This document shows, piece by piece, positions 32,441 through 42,143 of a stretch of 64,000 nucleotides of DNA. The stretch comes from Agarophyton chilense. Lineage: Eukaryota > Rhodophyta > Florideophyceae > Gracilariales > Gracilariaceae. The number at the start of each line of letters is the position of its first letter. Position 1 is the stretch's first letter. The position numbers were made by a program, and so were the translations under genes. The notes below the pieces were generated by a model, which had not been told where the DNA came from, searched no databases, and was given only the letters and a program-made list of their open reading frames with translations. Location: contig JARGXX010000025.1 of assembly GCA_030374765.1 (NCBI GenBank), forward strand, positions 558,001-622,000, read 5' to 3'.

Positions 32441-34933
32441 TCAATAAACCGCATGGTGCACACTTTTCAAGTCTTCTACCCTCAAGCACTGCGCCCTGTG
32501 CTTGTTCCGTAGGTAAATCATCTGCATCCAGAGGTGCTGATGCTTCACTCCATTTTCACCCGCCGGCCACTCGCTCGGAAGTGCATTCACCAAGTACACC
32601 CACGACATACCCGACCACCCCGCATATGGTCCCGCTCTCTTCAGCCCCTTCGGAACACCCTCCGGATTATTTTCTTCGAAGCCACGCATTTGCACACCTT
32701 CCTCCTCTTCGTCCCCTACAAATGCACCCTGCCCCCCGTCATCATCCAGTTCATCCTCACTCGATGAGAACACATTGAGTACATGTTCCTTCAAAAAGCG
32801 CTTCAGCTCTTTCCTGCTCCTCTTCTTGAACACATCCACCACGTCAGCCGGTATTTGAGCCGCAGATGTGCCCACCGTCTTTCTCCTCTTCCTCTTCCGC
32901 TTTGAAGGCTGTTCATACTCGCGTTCATCATCACTAATGACCACAGCCTTTCTCTTCCCCTTTCTCTGTCTAGGTTCCATCACCCTCTCACCCGCAGCAT
33001 CCAGCCCGCACTCAGTACCTTTTCTAGTTCTTGTGATGCGTCTGGGAACCACGGTTTCCTGGTGGGGTACAGACTCCCCAGCACTAGACGAAGGAACATT
33101 CACAGAAGGTGGCACCTCCACCACATCCTTCTCCGCACTTGGGGACGCCAGACTCACTTTCAGACCGCCTTCAATCCGCCTTTGTGCGATTTTCATCCTC
33201 TTCGACACCAACCCCGGCCACAACCGCTTCGGACCACTGAGCTCCATCTTCGCCGTTTGCATGCAAAGGTACTCCCTTAAAGACACCTCGTTCTTTCCCA
33301 TCACAATTGTGCTGTCTAGAAACTTCCCCGCCGCCAGACCCTTCTCCTTTCCCGCCCTTTCGCATAGTTGGAACATTCCTATGGCGCATTGGAAGAACTG
33401 CTTTCGCGGCTCCTGGAAACGTCCCATATTCCCCGTAGAACCCATCCTCACCCTCACATGTAGCTGCAAACAACGGATTGCGAAACGGAATATTTCGTCT
33501 TGGAGTCCTAAAAACAAGTCACTCGACACATGCGCAAGCGTTAGCACTGGACCCTCCTTACATACGTTCTCAAAGAACTCCAGGAGACCTTCGCTCCTGA
33601 CGAATTTCAACCCAAGAGTCGCATAGCGATTCAAGTGACGCAAGCTGTAGATTCCTATAGCTTCGCTCGTCTTCAGCGCCCCAGCTATCCGTGTCGGATT
33701 AGGGTCAGCCAACTGGGTTCTCTTATCTTCAATCAAGTTGCAAATGAAGGACACTGTGGAATGAACCTTGTCGGCGAAACTCATCTTCAACACATTTGAA
33801 CTCATTTCATTGAGTACATTACCAAGACCGAGCACTTCGTTCAGCGATAAAGGCTTCCGGTCCTTGCGTTTCCAAAGAACGACATCAAGAGACCGCACAA
33901 TTTCCAACCACTTTCTCCCTTCAGAGGGATCATTCTTCAGATCTCGCAGAAACAAGACGCGGTGATGACCGTCAATGAGTATGACAGGCACCACTACCCT
34001 CCCATTGTGAACAATTTCACTGAAATCTAATTCCATTCCCCCGACGATGGCAACAGCAATCGACCCTGCCGACGCAAGCCAGCCAAACGTTTTGCACTTT
34101 GCCATCGTCGCCGCCTTGTGTTCCGCATTCACACTTCTGACAGTCTTCTCGGGGATTTGTATGTCATCTATGTCCACAATCAAGCGGCCCTGGTCATGGT
34201 CTGAAACAGAGATCTTCTTTTCCACGAGAGTCCTATCCACTTCATGCGAAGGAACGGCATCGCCGTCATCAAACAACTCCAACTCGGGACCGGTGTGCGA
34301 ATCCCCACGTACATTCACCGCTGATCCCACCTCCACAACATCTTCATCAGAATCATCCACTATCGTCACCCTATTTTTCCGCTTGACGGGTTGCTTCATG
34401 GCCGGCGGCACTGTTGTTGGCTGTGCCCTCTTCCCCCTCAATGGCGTAGCGGACTCCTTTGAGGGGGTCGCGCTTTTGGGAGTCTCCGGCCGAGGAGGCC
34501 CTGGAGTCAGCACAGAGGAGACGCGTGTCATCATCGAGGTATCCCATGCGTATATACCTGCCGACACCATATCTTTCAGCAACTCCGGCGGCTCCTCTGC
34601 TCCTTTGAAGTAGTACGGATACTTGGAGTTGATCCCCTCCTTAATTTCAGTCCTCCAGATGGCCACCAAGTCCTCTCCCAGCTTCGCAGACTCGCGCAAC
34701 GAATGGCCATGCATCGCTCTGCAAAGCGCCTTCCCGGCCGCTCCACTGCCTTCAACACCTCTCAACTCTGCAGTGCCAACCATAGTACCCTTCTTCTTCC
34801 CTGTCCTATCTGCCAGGAAAAACGCCACCCTATCCCCACCAGCCAGATTGTTTCCCGATGTAGCTTTTCGCGGAGTGGCGCGTGGAGTACCCCGCGGAGT
34901 ACCCTTCGCTTTCGCTTTGCCTCGATTCATCAT
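32441..34933 (-). CDS. large nuclear-type protein with a ParB/Srx-like domain
   Basis: 830 residues from tandem Met codons at 34933. Residues 1-30 are basic with GTPRGTPRATPRK repeats. Residues about 250-375 read like a ParB N-terminal (ParB/Srx) fold: a DIDDIQIPEKTVR strand, then VPVILIDGHHRVLFLRDL with DGHHR at 321-325 in place of the GEHR/GxxR nucleotide-binding motif, then LSLNEVLGLGNVLNEMSSNV. A helical region follows (about 380-580), then basic and acidic tracts with KRKRKRRK near residue 700. ParB domains bind CTP/ATP or act as nucleases and can spread on DNA from palindromic sites. The protein ends at TGA 32441-32443 and the frame continues without another stop into the oxygenase. A CGA-to-TGA change would explain the break, so I infer an ancestral fusion of about 1,230 residues. 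Confidence 0.65.
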   Translation of the reverse strand: MMNRGKAKAKGTPRGTPRATPRKATSGNNLAGGDRVAFFLADRTGKKKGTMVGTAELRGVEGSGAAGKALCRAMHGHSLRESAKLGEDLVAIWRTEIKEGINSKYPYYFKGAEEPPELLKDMVSAGIYAWDTSMMTRVSSVLTPGPPRPETPKSATPSKESATPLRGKRAQPTTVPPAMKQPVKRKNRVTIVDDSDEDVVEVGSAVNVRGDSHTGPELELFDDGDAVPSHEVDRTLVEKKISVSDHDQGRLIVDIDDIQIPEKTVRSVNAEHKAATMAKCKTFGWLASAGSIAVAIVGGMELDFSEIVHNGRVVVPVILIDGHHRVLFLRDLKNDPSEGRKWLEIVRSLDVVLWKRKDRKPLSLNEVLGLGNVLNEMSSNVLKMSFADKVHSTVSFICNLIEDKRTQLADPNPTRIAGALKTSEAIGIYSLRHLNRYATLGLKFVRSEGLLEFFENVCKEGPVLTLAHVSSDLFLGLQDEIFRFAIRCLQLHVRVRMGSTGNMGRFQEPRKQFFQCAIGMFQLCERAGKEKGLAAGKFLDSTIVMGKNEVSLREYLCMQTAKMELSGPKRLWPGLVSKRMKIAQRRIEGGLKVSLASPSAEKDVVEVPPSVNVPSSSAGESVPHQETVVPRRITRTRKGTECGLDAAGERVMEPRQRKGKRKAVVISDDEREYEQPSKRKRKRRKTVGTSAAQIPADVVDVFKKRSRKELKRFLKEHVLNVFSSSEDELDDDGGQGAFVGDEEEEGVQMRGFEENNPEGVPKGLKRAGPYAGWSGMSWVYLVNALPSEWPAGENGVKHQHLWMQMIYLRNKHRAQCLRVEDLKSVHHAVY

Positions 34934-35968
34934 TTGAATCGGATCGTAGTCGGTCGAGGTTGCAAATGGTCGCAGAGCGCTTTGAGCCTTTTATGGTATA
35001 CAGACTAAGACGTATTGGATCGAGCTCCTGTGGTGGCGACTATCCGGAACACTCCCGAGAGCAGTTCTTTGCAATCAGCCTGAACTACGTCCGCTTAGTT
35101 TCAACCTGAGCTACGTCCGCTTAGTTTCAAACTCAAGAAACTCCTTGTCTCTTTCCATCACAAACACGCCTATTGGCTTAGTAGGCGATACAAGAAAATA
35201 AAATTAAAAAATTAAAAATATCCTGACGGCCGACAGAGGTGCGCTCCGACTTCATCGTGGGTCCCGATGAAGTCCCCGCGCACCTCTGTCGGTCGACATA
35301 ATAGATATAATTTTGTAATGTTTGGAACGCTCAGGTGTACACAGTGCACTCTGTCGGCTGACAGAGGTGCGCGGGGACTTCATCGGGACCTCCGATGAAG
35401 TCGGAGCGCACCTCTGTCGGCCGACAGTCGACCAACATCTGAGAAACGCATCATGCGTGATGTTATGGCGTATTTGTCGGCCGACAGGGGTGCCCTGCGA
35501 CTTCATCGGTCCACCGATGAAGTCGCAGCACACTCCTGTCGGTCTACATAATACATATAGTTTTGGAACGCCCAGGTGTTCACGGTGCACTCTGTCGGCC
35601 AACAGAGCTGCGCTTCGACTTCATCGGGGGTCCCGATGAAGTCCCCGCGCACCTCTGTCAGCCGACATAAAACATACAATTTTGTACTTTTTAGGACGCC
35701 CTGGTGTACACGGTGCATTCTGTCAGCCGACAGAGGTGCGCGGGGACTTCATCGGGACCCCCGATGAAGTCGAAGCGCTCCTCTGACGGCCGACAGAATG
35801 CAACCAGGATAGCTGCGAAGTCGTTCCGCAACAACCGTTCTTCCATGCGCGCTCCTCAACCGTACTCACAATCTTTCCGTACCCACCCGCACCCACCCGC
35901 ACCCGCTGCTCTCTTTCACTCAGGCTCTCGTGACGACCGCCCGTGAGGTTGTTTGAACACGTACATAA
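34934..35968. promoter_or_regulatory. divergent intergenic region of element 1 with palindrome array
   Basis: It separates the ParB-like gene (-) from the methyltransferase-SET gene (+). A direct 26-bp duplication (CTGARCTACGTCCGCTTAG...) lies at about 35078-35130, then an AT-rich stretch, then five palindromes. Position between two head-to-head genes suggests joint control. Confidence 0.55.
35224..35795. repeat. array of five ~75-bp palindromes
   Basis: Copies lie at 35224-35298, 35352-35426, 35475-35548, 35593-35667 and 35721-35795, with starts 118-128 bp apart. Each has outer arms of the type TGTCGGCCGACAGAGGTGCGC and inner arms GACTTCATCGG / CCGATGAAGTC around a 3-5 bp centre. The arm ends (TGTCGGCCGACA) are themselves palindromic. 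The spacers are also related to each other (ATAAAACATACAATTTTGT..., GTGTACACRGTGCAYTC). The copies differ at several bases while keeping pairing in most places. Likely roles are binding sites for a dimeric DNA-binding protein encoded by the element, such as the ParB-like protein or the transposase. Confidence 0.9.
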
Positions 35969-38900
35969 ATGGCTCCAGAATCCACGAGAACTTCTTCATC
36001 GCCTGCAGCAGACACCTTCGAAATGGGTAAACTGTTTGGTACGGGGGATGAAGTTATCATGGCGTGTCTGGATTTGCGTGATCGTTACGCATCAACGAAG
36101 CGGGAGGAAGATGAGCCGCGAAAATTGGGGCACACTGCATTCATCGATTTCGCAATTGCCAATCGCCACATCCTACCGGAGACCGCGAAGTTTTTTTATA
36201 CTCTCCTAGGTCCCGACCACACCAATTACACAGAAGATGAGCTCCGAGTTGTAGGAATGAGGGGCTCGAACTGTCAGAATTATTTCTCGGCGAGGTTGCT
36301 GGATATAAGGGATGGGGACCCAGATAGGCGCGTGAGGGACTTTTGGAACGCGTACGAGGCGGTGGAGTTCAAGGGCATCCCGAAGAATGTCACTTTGACA
36401 GAGTTCTTCAAAGGTCTGGATACAACCCGAAAGAAGGCGAGCAAAAGCCGGGCTCCATTCGCGACCGACTTCCCGACAATGTTCCAGAGGTTGCTGTTCC
36501 TCAATTGTATTCAGTCGGTCTCTATGGAGAAGAGAAGAGTCTCCCGTAAGCGAAGAAAGCGGGACAGAACCTACGATACGCCATTTTCGAAGGTGGCGAT
36601 TTATGACAAACCAGTAGCTCAGCGTGTGTGCTTTGGTGTGCAACTCGTCAATAACGCGTGGGACAGCTTCGCCCAGTATTTGGGATTCCCTGGCGTGGAA
36701 ATCATGGTTTTGCCCTTTATCCATCTACGATATTCTGATATGCAGTTCCAGGCAATCGGAAACAGAAGGGAGGGGTTCTCTCACAAGGACATGGCCCAAC
36801 GACTCCTTCCTGGTAGAAATCGTACTTTATTGGAGGAGGATGTCGTCCCATGGGCGTGGAACATGCCGGAGTACGTTGACACTCCACTTCGTATGTTGGC
36901 CAAAGAGTTTCTCGCTGACATGCACAAAGTGGTGGTGAATGACCAGCTTTACTCTATATCAGCTCCGGAAAGATGGGACGTTCTAAAACCGTTTACATAC
37001 ACTTTGCCTAGAGTGTTTGCGGAGAGATTCGACTGCTTCTCGAACTCTCTTATCTCTACCATCTTGGAATACATATCGCCACTAAAGCTGCGAGGGAGTG
37101 TGGAGGTGGAAGTGGTGGCTGCGACAAAGGCGGAACCTACTATGGTTATGGAAGAAGACGAGATAGAAGTTGTACCCCCTGAGAAAGATTCGGAGGCTCC
37201 GGTGGTGGAGGGTGGAGAGGGAGTGGAGGGTGGGACCGGGAATGAGGAAGAGAACATTGGTGTTGGTCAGCATTCTTCCACAGCTGGACCAAGGTCGGTC
37301 GAATCTGAGTCCGTGGATATTCTGCCGCCTCACGACCTTACCTCTCTGGATGATATAATGTCTCTCCAAAAGTGCGAGTCGGAGATGGATAAGCACTGTC
37401 GAATGTACAATTGTACTTTCGAGAACCTGGTGGAGATTGACCAGACATTGCGCAGCAATGGGGTCTCTCCGATAGGGAAAGTGCAGTTGGTTCTCACGGA
37501 CCCGCCGTATAATATACGTGCGAAGAAGAACAGGAAAAACAGCTGGTACGACGTTCTTAACCGGCAAGACATGGTGAAGACGGCGAAGCTCATCTCTAAA
37601 CTTCTGCGTCCGGGAGGGCATTTCGTTATATTCTGCGCGATTGAGCAGGTTAACGAATGGAAAGAAGTGTTGGGTCGAATTGGTGCCAAGGATGAGAATG
37701 GACAGAAGAGCAGGTCGTTTGTCGTGGACAAGGTCCAGCTGCACTTCATTCGCTCTCAAGGCAATCCGATGCGTAATCCCGGACGTAGTTCGTGCTCCCT
37801 GTTTCCCGGAACAGAGTACGCCATTCATGGAGTTCGCAGCGGGTTGTCCTACGCCGAACAACATGGCATGGTGAACTATGAGAACTTCAGCTATGTACCA
37901 TCGCGATATCCGGGTTACCATAGCGTGATTGACCAAGTGCCTCCCATGTCGAATGGTGAAACTCTTCTATGGAGAAGGAAGAATGCCAAAGGAGCAGTTA
38001 CGTATCAGAAAGTGCGGGCGGAACAGAAGTCACGCGCTTTGCTGAAGGAGCTCATCAGCAGGTTTTCTCAGCCGGCAGACATAGTGGTGGACCTCTTCGC
38101 CGGAACATTTTCAACGGCCATGGCATGCATGGAACTGGAAAAGCACCGTCAGTTTCTAGGGTGTGAGCCAGATCCGCAGTGCTTTGCTCATGCGAAGCAC
38201 GCTGCTACAGTAAAATTTGCGTCATGCATGCGGAACAACGAGATGGACATTCATATAACGCAAGATGTTCGGAACGCTGTGACTCGAGTGACATGCTTGT
38301 TTCCGGACGTCGTCATAAAGCGTTCGAAGTCCTGGAAAACACCTACCGGATTTCCCGAGCATCAGATGTTTCCACCCCATATCGTGGATTTTCTCTCCTC
38401 CATGTGGCAGGATAAGAATATATCGGAGATTGGGCGACGGCAACCGCTGTATGAGTGGCCAAGAAGTTTTCAAAGAAAGATGTCACTGTTGGATTGGAAT
38501 GCTATTATGGCAGTGGAGGCGACAGTACGTGGTTGTCGGATTGCAAATGCTGGAGTTAGTGTGTACACAACACGCCGGGTGATACAAGGTGAGACTGTTT
38601 GTTACTTTTACGGGACTTTGGTGTACCATGATCTTTCAAAGCGGAAGGAAGTTCATAAGGCATACGGAGGGGGGCTATTGAAAGCGACTGCTGATCGTTT
38701 TCGGCAGTACGCGATGGAGATAAGCGTCCGAGGGGAAGTGTTTCACAAGCTACCAGGAAGAATTAGTGGGGTGTCTCTTATTCCGGTGTGGATTGTCCCT
38801 GCTCCATTTTGCTTGGGGGGAACAATTAACGACCCCAAGTATGTGGAAGGGGATAGGGACAGGGATGCGGTTTAAGACGGGTTAATGAGACGCCGAACTG

Positions 38901-39079
38901 CAAATGTTCGGGTCATCAGAACTCCGGGGACGGGGCGGACCCCATTTCAGTTGAGAGACTATAAATTGCTTTCTGTGCAAGCAATTCGAGATATAGAAAA
39001 AGGAGAGGAGCTGTTCGCGGATTATGGGACAGAGTATATCTGGAGTATGAATAACACGCCAGTCATAGTAATCGATTAA
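35969..39079 (+). CDS. beta-class DNA amino-methyltransferase fused to a SET domain (one in-frame stop)
   Basis: From the ATG at 35969 the frame runs 968 codons to TAA (38873-38875) and continues in the same frame to 39079. Residues 1-380 are a helical region I do not recognise, followed by an acidic linker. Residues about 495-745 are a DNA methyltransferase with motif IV first (VLTDPPYN, D511-P-P-Y514), then LLRPGGHFVIFC and, 200 residues on, motif I (VVDLFAGTFSTAM) with a GCEPDPQCF end. This order defines the beta class of N4-cytosine/N6-adenine enzymes. Residues about 850 onward are a SET domain (GVSVYTTRRVIQGETVCYFYG). Its second half lies beyond the stop (NVRV...LLSVQAIRDIEKGEELFADYGTEY). 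The stop sits inside SET; CAA-to-TAA would explain it. The roles inferred are DNA base methylation plus histone lysine methylation. Confidence 0.82.
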
Positions 39080-39401
39080 AAGTGCATCGCTTTTGTTACT
39101 TTACTTCATTGTAGTGTACCAGATATTGTGGGCTTTTACTATGTTTGTCGCTACATATAACTTCAAAGCGTGACGTAGTACATATGCTAAAGGAAAGTCA
39201 TGTACACCGAAGGAGAATACTTTTCCAATATCTGGTGCGTTCGTGCGCATATTTAAAATATCTGAAAAGTTTGGGGGTTTTCTGAGAACACGAAAAGGGT
39301 GGAGGTATATTTTTGGAAGCAGAATGTTTCGAAGCTTCTCTCCCATCCATCGCATTGCAACGCGTGGAAGACCATACCACGATCGCTCTCTCTCTTCAAC
39401 C

Positions 39402-41996
39402 ATGGCTCCGAAGCGCAAATCGAGAAGCGAGAACACTAGCGGGCGCGGTACAAAATCACGGCGGCATGGAGGGGATGCGGAGAGCGGAAGGGACAAGGGG
39501 CGTAGGCTCCAGGGCGCGAGTGGAGAGAAGGGAGGCGTGCGCCTGAGAGGTAGATCAAGGCAAAATGGTGGGGAAGGAGAGGCGAGTGGGGGCAAGGGAA
39601 AAGCTGTTCGCGCAAAGGAGACGGTGACGGAGGAGAGTGCGGAGCAAATCACGTCGCGTACGGAGCAAATCACGTCACCTACGGGAGAGATGGTGCGGAG
39701 CGGCGATGGAAAACGGGATGGCGTGCGAAGCAACCGCACGCGTGTACCTAGAAGTGGATTGCGGGGGAGGACGAGCAGAGCTCCAGGGAGGACAAGGAGA
39801 GGGGATGCATCCGAGCGGGCTCTAAGTGCTGTACTCACGTCTTCAGCTGATGTGGAGCCGGTAAATCCATGCTCTGCACCTTAAGTAGGTGAAGAGATTC
39901 CGAATGAGAGGACGAAGGGGCGTAAGGAGGGAGAGAGAATGATCGGAGAACGTGGATCCCGCCTCAGAGGTGTTGAAGAAGCAGGGGCATTGTTTACGGG
40001 TATGAGGGAAGAGGAAGGTGATGATGAGATACAGCAAGGGAGAATAGAGAGTAGCCGTGGTGGGGAGGGTAGAATAGGTGGACCCAGTAGTGGTCTAATC
40101 GCGGGCGCAAGAGTCGTTCGAGAGAGAACAGAAGGAGAGAGTGTTGGAGTTACCGCGGAGGAACAGGCGGAAAGATGGGAGGGGGCGAACTTGGATTACG
40201 TGGAAGAAAGGAGAGAGCGTGCAAGGGAAAGAATGGGGAGTGTTCGAGTTACAGGAAGAAGAGCGATAGACGAAAGGGAAAGCAGAGAAGTGCATGTGAG
40301 TGAGGGGGGGAGAAGGGGGTTTGCTGTAGGGAGAACACGTGGTTCAGGGGAGTAAGGCGATGGAAGAGCAGCAGTTCTTTCTCATCAGGGAGAAGATGTC
40401 GAGCATTTGCCACCGAGGAGAGGGGTGTGTTTGGGAGTTGAAGGGTTTGAGGTGAACGCAAGGCGAGGGACGCCGGAAGGTATGCGAGTAAGGAGAAACA
40501 TTGTATTCACAAGGAATAATGATAACGGGGAGAATGCAAATTTAAATGTCGTGGAGAACGCCGTCCGTATGGTGGAAGATGAAGCAAATGATGATGACAT
40601 TGGTTTGTTGCCGCGGTCGATGCTAATTGAGAAGATGAATGTGTTGAAGGGACAAATGGGACGTATGAAGGAAGACAGCTACAGTGTGATGGTGAGTTTG
40701 GAAATGACCCAAACGGAGCTGGATCGGGCGAGGGAGGAAATGAAGCAGCAGAATGTGCTGATTGAGAGTTTGAGGGAGGCGTTGAAAGGTAGAATCGCTG
40801 GGGAAGGGAGGGGGGAGGGAGGCGTGACGCGGCGACGAAAGTATGACATTGGAGTGCAGGAATGCTTTTATGGATTTGCACGTCGTGTGTATGATAGGAT
40901 TCTTCATTATGCAAAACTGGAGGCATCGGAACTTTGCTTCGACACCGAGAATGTGGGTCGAAGCTGGAAGAATAGAAGTGAGGCGGTTGGGGAGAGTAGG
41001 GAGGAAAGTATGTTTGTGGTGGGAGAGAAGGAAATGGTTCCGAGATGTCCAATTGAGGTTGCATATGAGATGAGACCGTATACGCCGTCGACAGAGGGCG
41101 GGAGCCATTTGTTGTTGAAGCACGTGGTAGAGACTGAGTTAATGGGAGAGAAATGGGAGTGGATAAGGGAAGCGGGGAGGAGAGAGGAGGGCGTGGAAAA
41201 TGTAAGTGCGGATAGGTGCTTGAGACAGAGGATAAAGCAGACATTGAGCGATGTGGTTGGGGTGCGGAAGCGAGCAGCGCGTGATAAGCTGTTTTCCATG
41301 CTTGGATATGATTTGATCGCGAAACGAGCTAAGGTGACTGAAGGGACGGAGCTTTGGGCGGAGTTGAAGAAGCAGATTGAGGAGGCGCAGGAGAAGTTGA
41401 TGGGGTCGGGGGAGGATGGGAGAGGTAAGCTGTGTGCGTGGAGAATGAGTGCGATTGAAGATATTACTTATTCTGGATCGAAGGTGTCTGAGAACTTGGA
41501 GGACTTTGGTGAGGCAGATATGTATTTTCGAAATCAGGTGTCGTTGAAAGTGTTGGAGGAGTTAATGGGCTACGCGGTAGAGAGTCAAAGAAATGGAGAA
41601 AGGCAGTATGTGGATGGGACGGTGATGCATCTTGCGCGACTTGATGCATGGATTGGATGTGTGGTGACCACGATGGGTAGAGACGTTGGGCGGGGAGGCC
41701 AAAGGCAACTTTTGTTCTCGACGCTGTTTGGGAGGTTTCTGCCACTGGCTGTTGAGAACATATTGAGGGTTGCCTGGAACATGGTGAAGGATGAGTATGC
41801 TGAGGAGTTTGAGAATGATGGATTCTGTGGAGGGAATCGTAGAGATGTGAGTGGGAATAAGGAGAGAATCGCGACGGTTGGGCTATGGATACCGTCGAGA
41901 GAGAAGATCTATCTGGCGATAAGGGAGGAGTTTTTCATGCAGAATCTCACGAGAAAACTTGGAGCGGTGTTAGATTGCTATATAGCGTCATGTTGA
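39402..41996 (+). pseudogene. orphan ~865-codon gene of element 1 with two in-frame stops
   Basis: The ATG at 39402 (ACCATGG context) opens a frame that, apart from TAA at 39882 and 40353, stays open to 41996. Part 1 is very basic and disordered (KRKSRSENTSGRG, many Arg/Gly). Part 2 is polar and charged. Part 3, the longest, has a coiled coil (MLIEKMNVLKGQMGRMKEDSY...LDRAREEMKQQNVLIESL) and then a well-folded-looking region with spaced Trp/Cys and several Leu-rich helices (LLFSTLFGRFLPLAVENILRV). I recognise no family. Codon usage is G-rich on this strand, which produces pyrimidine-rich shadow frames on the other. A DNA-binding or accessory transposition protein is possible but not shown. Confidence 0.6.
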
Positions 41997-42143
41997 ACAG
42001 AAGAACCACGGTTCAAGCGCTTAGCGTTGGGGAGTAGGCAAGGAGTGGGAGAGTGATAAGGTACGGGGGGATAAGGGGGTAAGGAGGTGGAGCAAGATGG
42101 GGGTCGGCTATGGAAGAAAAGCAGCGGTGACTATTTTATTGGA

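Noticed and set aside
35224-35795. CRISPR array
   Set aside because: Repeats are 75-bp palindromes with related spacers in a eukaryotic transposon; no short identical repeats with unique spacers and no cas genes.
39101-39838. 245-codon minus-strand frame
   Set aside because: Shadow of the basic N-terminal region of the orphan gene; Leu/Pro/Arg-rich only because the other strand is purine-rich.
39882-40355. two small independent genes before the coiled-coil frame
   Set aside because: All segments from 39402 to 41996 are in one phase with only two stops and share composition, so they are better read as one broken gene.
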